From: Neckera pumila
Taxonomy: Eukaryota > Streptophyta > Bryopsida > Hypnales > Neckeraceae
Assembly: GCA_963969595.1 (NCBI GenBank)
Contig: OZ018410.1
Coordinates: 29,268,913 to 29,332,912 of the forward strand
Length of the DNA: 64,000 nucleotides
Direction: 5' to 3'
Part shown: positions 10,540 through 22,700 of the stretch, piece by piece
Layout of the letters: each line of letters starts with the position of its first letter
Numbering within the stretch: position 1 is the stretch's first letter
Position numbers and translations under genes: made by a program
The notes under the pieces: model-generated
The model's input: only the letters and a program-made list of their open reading frames with translations
Told to the model about the DNA's origin: nothing
The model's database searches: none

Positions 10540-12925
10540 TAGTTTTCATGAAGACCAGATCAAGGGATAGCTCAAATTCAATGTTATCTCATTTTGTTGT
10601 GGATGTAACCAGAGGGAGTGTGAGACGAAGAAAAAAAATGCAATGGTATGTTACTAGTACCTTCTTCTCTACTTTCTTTACTATAGTTAGAATAAAGATT
10701 ATCTTTACTTCATAGGGACAATCTTGTATGTAAGTTTATATGTCTTCTATAGGGACAAAGATTTTATTTGATTCTTTTATCATAATAAATTATTGACAAA
10801 TGATCTTCACACTTATTATATCTTTTTTTGAAAGTCTCCACCATTCATTCTAGTTGAACTGCATTTCCCAACTTTAGGACCTAAATTTTTTATTTATGTA
10901 AAACAATTATAAATTATTCTATACCTAGCCATTTATTTTATAGAAAGTCTTGACTTGCTCGATATTGTCATGCATTCTTGTAAACATCACATGAAATTCA
11001 ACAATGGAGCCAAGATGTCACTTGACTCTATGTATAACAAGGTCATTTAAATTAATTATTTCAATACAAATTAAAGAATAGACTAGTCTAAGCTTTCTTT
11101 TTTCATTCTCATTGATAGTCTAGTATTAATCCTAAAATGACAAGCTAAGCTGCTTGGGCTTGGTTTCAAGTGAATCTTGAAAAGTGGCTTTAGGATTTTT
11201 TGGGGGAACTTTTCAACCTATTGGATTTACTTCAGTAGTGAATAAGGCTTGCCATGCACCACTTTTAAACTACAAGGTCAAAGCACTATTCATTGATCAA
11301 GTTTATATACCTGAGACTACATAAACCTTGAGCAAGGAGCAAGACCCATGTCCCATTTGAAGGAGATTTTTTGATTTCACAAGGCCATCACATTTTGTTT
11401 AAAGTTTAACTTGTTAATCATATTTTTTGCTTCATTCATGATCTATTTATGGAACTTCTGCACCTTGCAACAACATATTCTTCCTCTGGGTTGTGCAGTG
11501 GTAAGTAATGTTATGCTTGTATAATTGTGTATTATCTGTCTGCAAATTAGAACCTGAAGAAGTCATTTTACTTTGTTATGATTATGATTGCCATGTGCAT
11601 ATTAGTTTACAAATAATTACATCAAAAAAAAAGAGTGACACATTTGTTGCAGTATGGAATTGTGTCAAAGGACTTCTTGGATTTTTCTGGAGATTCGGTT
11701 TCTCTAAGATTCTGTATAGGTGGTTGACGATGTGGAAAAAGCCAAAGCGCTTGCCACTTCAATGAGGCAGCAGGATGAGCACGAAGTCAAACATCATCTT
11801 GCATTGAGCTTGCCATCCGCAGCAGAAACTGGCAAGCGACACGGTCAAGGTAAAGGAAGATGATACCAATGTCTGTTGTAACTAAAGCAAACAGTACACG
11901 ACGACAGGCTGACACAGTAACCAGGACTTTACGCACAACAAACAAAATACTCGTATTTCCCTTACAATCCGTCAAGCATATATTATACTCCAATATATCT
12001 AACATACGATCGTCTCTACAACATGCCGGTTGCAGAGTACACCACGGCTCTAACTTAGAGCATACTAAGCTTCGTCTACGCTGTCTACGTAACTCAAGCA
12101 TAAGGGAAGAGAGAGCAACTGCTACTACAGTACGTACTAAGGTTAACACCTGTGCTAGTGGGGATCTGTCATCGTCAGGATCAAGAACGCACAGCTAGTT
12201 CATTGCTACATCATGGACCAGAGCATGTTTTGTACTCGGATGTAGGTCATCAACTGCTGCTGGTCATCCAACAATGCCGTGCTGAAATTCATATAGGAAT
12301 AAAATATAGGGATTATCTCAACAGATTCATGCAACTCTTTTAACAGTGTGAGCTCTCCAGTCTGCACAGCAAGCTCCATTCATCTTCCAAACATCACACT
12401 GCTTGCTACGCATGATAAAATGCTCTTAAATTAGTGATGTATCTGGTATCCCCTACCTCAATCCTTGAGCAAGATTTGCACAGATTCTTGTTCCTAACAA
12501 CTCAGAAAATGTTTTCGTGATCAACTTGATCTCCACATCTGTCACATAACAGCTCGCTCTCCACTACCTACTCCATAGTAGCACGCTTCAGTATACAGTA
12601 TATATAAGGCCATCGATTAATTACTGCTCTTGAATTGAGTCTTTGCATAGACATTGCCAGTGATGAATGCTCAGCCACATCAGATTCTAGCTCTGTCTGC
12701 CTAATCGATCAATCCATATCCTCCCTGTGGATCAACCGGCCTACTATTCCCTCGCATGGAGGATAATTATGGAAGCACCTCTGTGTAACAAAGAATCCCA
12801 ATGGAGTCATCATACTCATGTCTCCAGATGGATGCTCCTTCTGTATGGCATACAGACATCAAAGTCTCAAAGCTTAATTACGTTGTAAATGGCTGGAGAG
12901 GATCCATATCTACATCGAAGCTTGA
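10540..12925. other. Gene-free stretch 3' of the AAA gene
   Basis: Only short reading frames without recognisable motifs. The part nearest 12925 is downstream of the - strand AAA gene and may include its 3' UTR. Confidence 0.4.
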
Positions 12926-15322
12926 TCAACGGGAGGGAGGGGCAGATCCAAAGCTTGAAGTCGGAGTCTCGCCAGTGATCCGCCTGAGCTGCAGCAGCGA
13001 CGCCGCCAGCGTTTCCAACGAATGCCTCAGAAAAAACCCACTCACCTCCTCCCCTTTCGTCTTCGCCAACGTCCTCGCCACTTGCACCACATTCCTGATC
13101 TCTCTCGCATTCAGCTCAAAGGAAGCATAGTCCGTCTCCAGGAACGCCTCCAAGTCTTTCACCTTCAGCGGCTTTAGCAAATTCTTCCAAATCGTCTTTC
13201 GATCCCGTTCCGAATGCTTCTCGTAATACAGAAACACGGAGATTCGGGAGCAAAACGCGTCGTCAAACGCCACAACACGATTGGTAGTGAGAAACAGCAC
13301 GCCCTTGTAGTACTCCAAATTGCGAAGGAAAATTCCAGTCATGGCGTTTCGTTCCAAGTCCATGGTGCCCGTGTCCCGCTTCTCCAGGTACACATCTGCT
13401 TCGTCAAGCAGCAAAACTGCACCCCAAGAAGCAGCCACGTCGAGAATCCTCACTAATCGTTCCTCCAAAACTTCCGGGGTCGTGCCGAGCTCCGAAACAC
13501 TTAAAGACCAAAGTGGAGCATGGAGTTTCTCGGAAATCGATTCTGCTGTAAATGTTTTGCCAGTTCCTGGAGGTCCGTAGCAAAGCAAAATGCAACCCTC
13601 GCCTTTACCAACAATGGGATCGACTCGCTCCCGGGGGGATTCGCGCCTGGAGTCGTCACTGTGCTTGTACTCGTGCACCAAGCTGTAAATCGTGTCTTTC
13701 AATTTGGAGTCCATCATCAGAGATTCGTAAGCCAATTCATTGAACACAATGTCGTCAAATCCGTCGATGTTGAACGCCCCCCATTTCTTGAGTTGGAAGG
13801 AGAAGCCGTACACTATTGTAGGGGCGAACATGCGATTATCTCTATTGGAAATGTCGATAAGCTCGGGTTGGTTGGTGCGGAGATGGTCGTTTGGGGGGGT
13901 GGCAGTGTGCATGGGGTAGTCCGGATTCATGTTCGCAAAGCCGTGCACTATTGTAGGGGCTAACATGCGATTATCTCTTTTGGAAAAGTCCATATGCTCG
14001 GGTCGGTTGGTGCGGAGATGGTCGTTCGGGGGGGTGGCCGTGAGCATGGGGTAGTTGGGATTCATCTTCGCAAAGCTGGCTAACCCTATCATGACCCTCC
14101 CCGAAACTGCGTCTTTCGATATACCAGTTGGTGTTGACCTGTACATGAGCCCCTCGTAATGCATGAAACGATTTCCTGCAAGCATGGAAAGCTCACAGAA
14201 CCATCTCCCCTTCGCGAGGAATCGATTCTCTGCTTGGCGGGGATTCGTCTTGAATTCAAGCGGATGTGTAGCTAATGAAGCGAAATTACAGCATCCGGAG
14301 TATTGGTCAATCTTTCGTTGAACAGTAGAATATGATTTCCAAGTTCGGCAGTTGTAATCCCAGGTTTTGAGCCCGATTCTGAACTCACATCCACGGAAAT
14401 TGTAATCGATAGTTTCAGCAGTTGCACAAAGCTCTTCCCCCGTGATTGCACATCGGTACGCCACTTTGGTGTCGGGAGAGAAGAAGGCCCAGAGCATGTC
14501 CCAGGAAACACTCCCTTCTTTCTTCATGGCTTCGTACCTGTCTGAGACTTCGTGGCATGAGGTGTCGAAGAATTGCCAAAAGTATTGGAGGTGGGCTTTC
14601 ACCTGGTCTGCTTGCGCTTGATCGAGATTGACGGAAATTTCTGCAGCAATCGAGTCCAAGGATTGTTTCAGCTCATATCGGAAGGGGAAAAACTCCGCTG
14701 CGTAAACAATCACCTTGTTGCTTCCCATGAAATTGAACTTCTCCGGCCAGAACTTGCGGAGGACTTCAACGAGCAAAGTGTCGGCGTAGAATTTGAAATG
14801 ATCCCTCTGGATCCACACCTTGGTCTTGAGACCGTGGATGAACTTGAAAGGAGGACGTCGCTCGGGGTCTGCGCTTTGGGAAGCACGTTTCCTCACCAAT
14901 ATTCGTCCGACATCGTCTTGGTACTCTTCGTAGACTAAGCATTGGGGCTCTTCTTCGGTCTCGCTGGAGCCTTTTCTCTTGGGCGCTTCAGGCTTCATGG
15001 GCTTCTCTCTTCTAGATGAACGCCAGATCAGCTCTGTTTTTCTCCTGTCATCCATGCTCTCCTCTTGCTCTTCGCAATCCACTCTCTTCGCATTTGTAAG
15101 AGAGGCAGGCTGGGGCAAGGGAGGGATTCTACGGCCGGCAAGTGCTGGATGAGGCTTGAAGATGAGGCTTCGCGCTCCAATGGAAAGTGACACCGCTGCC
15201 AGGCCAATGCGGTCAATGCAAACTTCGATGGCATCCTCTGTGCTGTAAAATCCATAGCGTCCAAATTTGTCATGGGTCAATACATGAAGTTTGTTGGAAA
15301 CTTGAAAACTATAATCTTTCAT
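12926..15322 (-). CDS. DUF7025-type AAA+ ATPase (large last exon)
   Basis: A long uninterrupted frame of ~798 residues counted from ATG at 15322. Residue numbers below count from the in-frame codon at 15331. The C-terminal AAA+ module has Walker A GPPGTGKT (586-593), Walker B LLLDEAD (DE at 643-644), sensor-1 LTTNRV (~680) and the FCSRI arginine-finger region (~695), followed by a helical lid. Upstream, roughly 165-400, is a DUF7025-like region (VWIQRDHFKFYADTLL, FRYELKQSLDSI, SWDMLWAFFSPDTKVAYR), the usual partner of this AAA subtype in fungi and some plants. A basic, low-complexity segment (60-135) joins these to the N-terminus. Between the two domains is a 45-residue tandem duplication. 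The key ATPase residues are intact, so it is probably an active remodelling ATPase; the substrate is unknown. A splice acceptor AG at 15309-15310 joins this exon in frame to the exons at 15426-17857, so 15322 may not be the true start. Confidence 0.85.
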   Translation of the reverse strand: MKDYSFQVSNKLHVLTHDKFGRYGFYSTEDAIEVCIDRIGLAAVSLSIGARSLIFKPHPALAGRRIPPLPQPASLTNAKRVDCEEQEESMDDRRKTELIWRSSRREKPMKPEAPKRKGSSETEEEPQCLVYEEYQDDVGRILVRKRASQSADPERRPPFKFIHGLKTKVWIQRDHFKFYADTLLVEVLRKFWPEKFNFMGSNKVIVYAAEFFPFRYELKQSLDSIAAEISVNLDQAQADQVKAHLQYFWQFFDTSCHEVSDRYEAMKKEGSVSWDMLWAFFSPDTKVAYRCAITGEELCATAETIDYNFRGCEFRIGLKTWDYNCRTWKSYSTVQRKIDQYSGCCNFASLATHPLEFKTNPRQAENRFLAKGRWFCELSMLAGNRFMHYEGLMYRSTPTGISKDAVSGRVMIGLASFAKMNPNYPMLTATPPNDHLRTNRPEHMDFSKRDNRMLAPTIVHGFANMNPDYPMHTATPPNDHLRTNQPELIDISNRDNRMFAPTIVYGFSFQLKKWGAFNIDGFDDIVFNELAYESLMMDSKLKDTIYSLVHEYKHSDDSRRESPRERVDPIVGKGEGCILLCYGPPGTGKTFTAESISEKLHAPLWSLSVSELGTTPEVLEERLVRILDVAASWGAVLLLDEADVYLEKRDTGTMDLERNAMTGIFLRNLEYYKGVLFLTTNRVVAFDDAFCSRISVFLYYEKHSERDRKTIWKNLLKPLKVKDLEAFLETDYASFELNAREIRNVVQVARTLAKTKGEEVSGFFLRHSLETLAASLLQLRRITGETPTSSFGSAPPSR
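13807..14078 (-). repeat. 135-bp in-frame tandem duplication in the AAA gene
   Basis: Two adjacent ~135-bp copies encode near-identical 45-residue blocks. Each contains NP(N/D)YPM, TATPPNDHLRTN, RDNRM and APTIV. Differences are scattered and mostly conservative, so the duplication is not brand new and the frame has been kept. Confidence 0.9.
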
Positions 15323-15425
15323 CAGCTGCAAGTGACGTAAACCCTCAACCTAAACCCTAAGAAAACACAAAACCCTAAACCCAAAACTCGAGTCAAGTCT
15401 CAAAAATAAGAGCTCGAGAGCGTAC

Positions 15426-17857
15426 CTTTGAGGCAAAATTTGCGTCACTGCCATGGCCATGAGAGGCAGTATCCAAACTATTGCTGGATCAGCAAAACGC
15501 CATCCTTCCAAGGAGAATAGTTTTACGTACAATATGACCATGTAGATGAGTCCAATTGTTGATGGTATCCCAACTCGCAAAACTGCACAGGAAAAGCAGC
15601 ATGAGTTCAGGGCTCTTTACTTACTGCAATGAATCTTGGCCCTCCTTAGTCTAAAGAGCGCCAAGATTCATTGCAGTAAATAAATTTACTCCTTTTAGTC
15701 GTCGTGTGGTTCATAAAAAAGGCATTCTGATGGTGATTATAATATTAAACTCGTTTGTAGATATTGTATGAGGAGTTTCGAGCTAGTAAGGTACACAAAA
15801 ATTACATCAAAGCTTCTACTAAAGACAAGAGAGTTATCTTACTTTTTGACAAGACAGTTAAGGCAAAACAATCTAGCAGAGATTATTTCGAAATAAATAA
15901 GAACATTGACTCTTACCGATCCTTAGATTGTGATCTTGAACGCCGGTAACAGAACTGCGGACAATCAAGTCATGTTCTTCTATACGAATACGCTTTGTGG
16001 CGTATACAAAGACTTCGTGGAGGTTGTTTGATGGCAATCGTATTATGGAAGTCCAAATCTGCAATCCTCCTACCTGCACAATTATTGTTGACGCACCCAC
16101 ACTTGGAAACATTGATTGTGAAGAGTTCTAATATGCTTTGAACAATATGTGCAGTAAGAGATTAAGCTGTCAAAGCGATGGTAAAACAATTAAAATTGTT
16201 TTCGAATTGATGTTACAAAATTAGCAGGTGGGGCAAAATTGACAAACCCCTGCTAGAGAATGATGAATCCTTATCAATTACACTGAAAATCACCTCCTCT
16301 GTTGCGAGATTCTTCAAAGTGATGCACTTATTGAAGGTTGCTGCCTTGATTTCTGCTCCCTCTAAGTTGAAGCCTTCGATTGTCAGTTTCCCTGCAATAC
16401 AGCGTATTGTAATGTTTCAGAGTGCCGAAAATGTGATATTCATGTGAAAATAGCTCTAAGAACTTGGATTGGGTATACATCTAAGGTTCTGGACAGTCAC
16501 CTGGAAATGTGCCATCCTCTCGAGACTCTGCCATTTTTAACTAACATAATGACTAACAGTTTATGCTAACATGAACACAAATGCATTTGATCCTCAACAC
16601 ATGAGACCCTCTATCGATGCTCGCGCTGGGTTTATCATGTTGTTTGAATTTGTCAAAAGGAAGACTAGAATGAAACAGTTAGAAAGGAACCATACCTGCT
16701 GCATAAGATGCATGTAGAATGGTAGGCACTTTGTGCGCATCATCTAGCTTCAACATTTTCACTCCATCTGTATCGAATTTCAGATTCAAAGGAAACCTTT
16801 TCATGGTCAAAATTTAGAATACTTAGCATCTGAAAAAACAGTTATAACATGTTTCTACAGAATAGCATTGGAGGCCCTTCCATAGTCAATATTGTCGGTT
16901 TCATTAAAATGCCACAATTCTGGCTGACATGAGTTCACGAAGTTCTAAAAACTAAGACTGGTACAGATTTACGATTCATGGAATTCTGCCAATTTATCGA
17001 AATTGACGTTCGTGTGGTTCCGTGTATTCACAATTGCACACCTCCGAGATAATTCTAGGGTTGCTTTCATGAAAGATGAGCTAAAAAAAACGTCGTGTTC
17101 AAACAGACACAAAATCCAAGGACTTTTAAACCCACGAGTGGTCTACTACTCAGAACTTACAAAAACACAGCATACCAAATCTGCGAAGTTTTCTTCGAAT
17201 GAAAAGTTAGTGTCGGTGTTTCAAATGGGAAAAGGAAAAGGTAATGTTGTAAAATTCAGTACCAGGAGTATGAATAAAGAGCCGCCATCTGCTGAGCTGC
17301 ACAGTGAAATTTTTGTCGTCCTTGGCACAGTCAACGGCTAGATTGTGAAGCATTGACATACTTTGAGGATCCAGTTCCAACTTCGACTGCAACAGCGAAG
17401 ATCGATGTTCCAATTGGACATCAATTGCATCGACCATTTCTGACGTCTCTAGTACCTGCTGTTTGGCGTCAGAATTGCTCACGCTGACACACACAGGGAT
17501 CAGTGGATGAATGCATTCATGAATGCACTCTCCGTTCATCTCAGCCTCGGGTCCCTTCACAGCCTCCAACCTCTCCATTTGATCCTTCCAAGCCCTATCG
17601 GTGTTCATAGCTTCACTCAGGGCTCGTTTTGTGAAGTTCTTCCTCGTTTGGATACGGCTGAATATCTTGACAGACTGTGACCAAATCCATGCCAAAGTGA
17701 AGAAACACAACAGGTGGCAACATCCAGTCAGCAGAAGAGCTCCTGCAGCCTGGCTCGTGAGGAAAGAGCAAGCGTTCCTCCGAGTGCTCTTGCTGCCCTC
17801 AGCACACATTTGCAGACCCTCTGCCAGAGCTCCTCGTGAGAAAGGATTCCCTGCCAT
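15426..17857 (-). CDS. Five upstream exons encoding a membrane-anchored N-terminus, probably part of the AAA gene
   Basis: Exons as I read them: 17857-17263, 16767-16696, 16391-16294, 16073-15917 and 15582-15426. All junctions are GT..AG and the phases agree throughout (1, 1, 0, 1, 2). Joining the last donor (CAAAG|GTACGC) to the AG at 15310 continues in phase into the AAA exon and gives 1153 codons plus stop. The alternative AG at 15325 would run straight into TGA. Exon 1 has one hydrophobic segment (~37-58, ALLLTGCCHLLCFFTLAWIW). Exon 5 has two more (IGLIYMVILYVKL and ADPAIVWILPLMAMAVTQIL). The soluble part between has no domain I recognise. The predicted product is a membrane-tethered AAA ATPase. 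The alternative is two tandem genes on one strand; only ~100 bases separate the last upstream exon from the AAA frame, which favours one gene. Confidence 0.6.
15616..15684. other. Near-perfect inverted repeat (hairpin) inside an intron
   Basis: TTACTGCAATGAATCTTGGC at 15621-15640 is followed, after a 19-base loop, by its exact reverse complement at 15660-15679. Pairing continues outward about five more bases with one mismatch. It lies in the intron between exons 4 and 5 of the - strand gene. It could be a small-RNA precursor or a tiny foldback element. Confidence 0.85.
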
Positions 17858-18809
17858 CTGAAGTGATTAAAATAGACCCCCAAAACAAAGCTTGTCAGTG
17901 CCAAAACTGATTGTCTCGTAGCAGAAATAGCTAATTGCCCGTCTTACAAGGTGGAGAATATCCTTGGTGCGGGAAGGGCTGGTGTACTAACATGCCCAAA
18001 ACGCCAATTTCGTGAACTTGGCAAAAGATCACTACTTTCGGGCACTTTTCATGCTACCTGAAACTTAAATCTATACCCGTCCTAGTTCTTAGAGTTTTTG
18101 TTCAAATGCATTTCAAAGCTTTGGGCAACCAGAAACGGGCCGATTGAACGAAATTGACGATCAAAATTCTGAGCTAGAGGACGGACTCTAAAACCGTTAT
18201 GGACCCCTGTTCACCAACAGCATGCAAGTCATCTCTTCCGATCACCACTTCGTTGCAATGGCCTTCAATTAGCACGCAGGGAGAAAGCATGGCTAGGCTG
18301 CATGTCTAGCTATGGCCACCAATCTTTAAAATGGAAATGGAGGAGTCTACTCTGATCCCTTCTCACTAGGACTTGATCTACAACCACGCCACTCAAAATT
18401 TAAATTCCATCAGAAACCATCCAAGACATGGAGTGAGAAAAATCGACTTCTCTTGACGGATTTGGTTCATGTACCCAAGGCGATCTCTCCAGTGATCTCT
18501 CTCCACCCTGATCTCCCATCTGTAACATATTAACAGTACCCTTCCATGACAACAAGCAATCACACTAACTCAGAAAATCCCACAGCAAGAATTAAATGCA
18601 GAACTATGATAGAAGTGCGCGCAGTTGATAGTGCTTACCTCTCGATCAGTCTCCTCTACTAACTTAACTACAGACTCCCCTGCATGGAAATTGATCGAAC
18701 TCTAATGAACTGAACTCCGATCCACCAAACGTACTCAAGAGCTAGCTCTCGATCGATCTCTCACGACTTCTACAACAGTGCTGGGGCACCAACGAAGCTT
18801 ATATGGGTT
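17858..18809. other. Upstream region of the membrane/AAA gene
   Basis: Contains the putative promoter of the - strand gene starting at 17857. No reading frame or RNA gene is recognisable, and I cannot point to a defensible core promoter. Confidence 0.35.
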
Positions 18810-18932
18810 CTATTGCTACCATATATGAAATGGGGTTGCCATTCATGGATGAACTTTCGATCTGATGATTTTACAGACAGTCCGTGTTAGTACCGTTTTT
18901 TCCTGAGGGCCAGGGACAGTGTACTCATTGAC
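18810..18932. repeat. Left fragment of repeat copy A, split by the MULE
   Basis: This segment (TATTGCTACCATATATGA ... GGCCAGGGACAGTGTACTCATTGAC) matches 43280-43475, the left end of copy B, and its continuation is at 37834 on the far side of the MULE. Copy B has ~70 extra bases between the GTTAG(C/T)A and GGCCAGGG blocks. Confidence 0.85.
18924..18932. repeat. Left 9-bp target duplication of the MULE
   Basis: CTCATTGAC directly precedes the first base of the left TIR. The same nine bases follow the right TIR at 37834-37842. Confidence 0.95.
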
Positions 18933-19217
18933 GCAGGACGTTAAATCGTGCCATCCTTTGTGGGCCCGCCTGACGTGGCGCGCGAGGTCCAGGTTGGGCC
19001 CGGCTTGCACGCCGCGGCTTGGCCGACCCACAAAGGATAGCCCGATTCTTTGGGAACGTGCGGAGGGCGCTCCCCGACGCGACGACGATTTCTGCGAACC
19101 CGACGGAGAGGACCCCGACGAAGGGAATGAACGACGTCCAGTGCGAAATGACGTCCTGCGCGCCTCGACGGGACGGCTTGGGGGTTCACGAATGATGATG
19201 GTGAATTAATTGCAGGA
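18933..19217 (+). repeat. Left terminal inverted repeat of the MULE
   Basis: About 285 bp, GC-rich. It matches the reverse complement of 37583-37833 and, across the solo LTR, 33938-33954. The inner limit is where GTGAATTAATTGCAGGA stops matching. It contains GCAGRAC heptamers at the tip, at 19153 (inverted) and at 19212. Confidence 0.92.
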
Positions 19218-19707
19218 CCTGTTGGTTGTCTTCCAGCTTCTTGCAGTTTTGCTTTTCATTTTCATTTTCGTGCACGTTTTTGCAGAACCCTCTGTAGTGT
19301 GTTGTTCGTCGTTGTTGGGCGCGGTGTTTTACGATTCAGGCTGAGGATTCACGGCATTTCGAGATTGCTCTTCTCCGACGGTGCCTTTCTTCACTCTTTT
19401 CTCGCTCTTCTCGCGCTTCTCGCTCTTCTCGCGTGCATACGGCGTTTTTCTTGAGGACGTTTTTAGACTGCACTGTCGGGTAAGGAAGCCGCCGTTTCTT
19501 GCTTGGGCACTTTCCTATGCATTTTTGGCTTTCCACTTGAGGGTCTGCATTCTTGTAAACCGCCGTAGGGTCACATACATTTCAATTCCGTTGTCCATCA
19601 TTTCGGTTAGGGTCTCTTCCACTTCAGTTCCGTTGTCTGAGCGGTTTAGATTCATGCGAGCGGCCTGGATTATTGCACGCCTTGGTAATTTAGGGTTCAG
19701 GTCGGAG

Positions 19708-22700
19708 GGCGGAATGCCTCGTTCTAGCGTTACAGTCTCCGACGACTCCCTATCTGAGAGGGATGGAGATACGAGTGATGACGGAGACTTGGAGTAAGGG
19801 AGCGGTGACAACGAGCCAAGCAAAACTGAGTTGCAGAACACCGCGCCAAAGAAATCCGCGGACGCCAAGAAGAAGCCGAAAATGCAAGCGGCTGGACAGT
19901 CGAAGTACTAGAAAGTCATTACGCTAATTGACAACGATGGCAACATGATTTACGCTTACCAGGATCCGGACATGATCCGGTGGCTTGGTCTGGTTGAGTT
20001 CAAGGACAGGAACCGCCTTTCCATGGAGTGCAAGGACAAGAACCGCCTTTCCTGGCATCGGATGACAGGAGAATGTGAAAAGTACCGCGGTGAAGCCTTC
20101 CTCAAAATGTATCCAACGTGGTTGAAGGGTGAAGGCGAAGAGTTGAAGCGGATTCTCCTCAACCAGGGCGTAGCTGAGCCGGTTGGGCAGCCTTCCTTGA
20201 AGCGCCGCTGTAGGGAACCAGAAACGTCAGCGCCGAAAAGGAAACCGAAGGTCCAAGAAGAACATGATGCGTCGGCACCAAAGAAGATACAGAAGCTCCC
20301 AATCCAGTGAAGCACGGTGCAGGACCGCTCTGCAAAGGACATACCGAAGAACAAAGTCACAGGCGCGTCCGAGAAGTTGAGGGGAGCACTTCTTCCGGGC
20401 GAAACCGACCTCCTTCGGCTTGGGTACAAGCCGAAGACGAATCCCTCTCCACTGGAGAAGCGTAGCGACCGGCAGACTAGGTCCGGGTCGCACGCCCGAC
20501 TGTCACAAGACACCATACAGGACACCGCCGTAGATCCCGCGTCTTGCACGGATGTGACTCCAGGAGCCGAAGGCAGCAGAGCACCTGGACGGAAGCTTGC
20601 AAGATTGGCTGCGTTGGAGGGCACGAGTTTGAAGAAGACGTTGCACGATACGACGCTGAAGCAGAACCCGGCCACGAAGACAAAAGAGAAGCCTGTAGTA
20701 AGCCGTGACAAGGTGGTTGCCAAAGCTGAAGCTGTGGCGGCCAAGTGGACGTTAGAGGGCAAGACCGGGCTGAGGGCAAAGTCGGAGGAAGTGTAGTGGA
20801 CTGGTGCTGCGCTTATGGTTCATGATAGCGGGTTAGTGCTCGATTATGAGGTGCTAAAAGATCCGGAGGCGGTAATGAAGGAACTCCAGCGTATGCATGA
20901 AGAAGGCATCCTCGTTAAGAAAATGTACGAGGTCCTCGGGATGTGGGGTTACCCAGACGATGAAGAGGATCAGGTTTGTCCCCTTCTGATCAAACACTCC
21001 GAAGTTTTGCAGTCCTTTGCGTCGTTTTTGTTAGGGTGCAGAACACTGTCCTGCACTGTCAGCTACTTTTCACCGGGTCCTGCATCTTTTCGTAGGGGTT
21101 CGTGTTGACCAAACAGATTGTGTATACCCTTTGCTAACGGACTTTGGTTACTAATTTTCTCTAATACAGGGCACTAGCACGGTGGAGAAGACTAAAGAAT
21201 TCCGGATGGAAGTTCGGCGGTCCCTGAAGAAGTTTGACCCGAAGTTCTTCAAAGCCGGCGGTTTGGAAGAGTCTGTGGACAAGAGACTCCGCAACATCTA
21301 GCATTACTTGGAGTTCCGGAATGACATGGACAGGTATACCGTGGAGAAGGAAAAGGCCAGGAAGACTCTGGAGGTTCTGCGGTTTAAGCACGTCGAAGAC
21401 CGACTTTGGTTATTCGACAATGCAAAGAACCTCGCTGATGAGCAACAGCAGTGGCAATGGTCGCCACTATATATAATGCTACATGGCATGCACAAGCAGC
21501 AACAGAGAGCTCCCTAGGCTCACACCACGGAGGAGTTGGACAAAATTCTAGAGGAATGGGTGGCCGAAGACGCACCAGCAGAGTTCTCTCTTGAAAAAGA
21601 ATGCCCGCAGATTCTCCGAGCGGTGAAGATTATGCTTTGCCGTGCAGCAGGAAAGGCGGAGCCCTTGGCCCACCCATCTCTAGGGCTTACTTCTGAGAAT
21701 CTACTAGCTGTTGCTCGAGAGGGATCCACGTCGAAGCAACTCGTGGCTGCTACACTAGATTTTTTACATCACGATTGGGTGTTCTTCCCGACGATGTTCA
21801 GTAGTACGGAGTCTGTTAATCAGTGCAGGACGGACCTCCTCGCGCTTTTAGGGTATTCTGGACAGCAAGCCAAGGTCGTCGAGAAGGTCAGAGAGTTCCT
21901 CCACCGCGTCTGTCAGCGAGCGTTTCTAGATATGCAGCGCAATGGGCACAGGTCTTCCTTGGAGAGTCTGTGGCACGGCAAACCATGTACCGATGTCGAC
22001 AAGCAAGAGAGCCAGAAGGTAAGATTCCAAACTATATTCTACCACTTCCGTTTCCAGGTGGTGGTTTTGTCTTCTGAGGATGACCTCGTCTTTAGGCTTC
22101 CGGGTCGGAAAGAGTTGTCTTCTTCTCTAACGACTGTAGTATGTTCTGCATTTTCACCAAGGTTCATTCTGTCTATTTCCGTGTAGGCCTTTTGGGACAC
22201 AGTCGCACTTCGTGAAGATATCGACATGGGGTGGGTGTTTGTGGGAGAAACCACCTATGCGAGTGCCGCCTTCGGAGGTCAAGTTGTCCTGCAAAGATCT
22301 GTTCAGGGCATGCAGGACCTTCGCATTTCAGGACTGCGCGTAGTCCAGCGTCTTCTGATGCAGTCCCCACAATTGCACCATCCCAAGTCCAAAGAAGCAG
22401 GCGATGACACGTCACGACAGAGAGAGCAAGAGAACCGAGAGCCGGGTGAGCAGAACGTAGGAGAGGGCGAAATCCCGACCGGCACTGAATCCACTTTCCT
22501 TCGGGGAATTGAGGGTTACTGTGCGCAGGACTTCGTCACAACTTCATTAGAAAATGAGGTCCCTGGCAGCGCTGACTAGGGTTCAGAGGAGAAAGTCATT
22601 GAATTGCACATGCGAGAAGTACCACGGGCATGTGCATTAGGGGATGGGCCAGCGTTCGTTCGCGAGCAAAGAACAATTCTGAAAGGCGATGCAGGGAGTT

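Noticed and set aside
12801..14938. Numerous + strand frames opposite the AAA gene
   Set aside because: They mirror the codon structure of the strong - strand gene and have no domains of their own.
18919..19209. Reading frames in the GC-rich MULE terminal repeats
   Set aside because: Open on several frames because of high GC; the inverted copy at 37540-37914 has equivalent but shifted frames. No motif.
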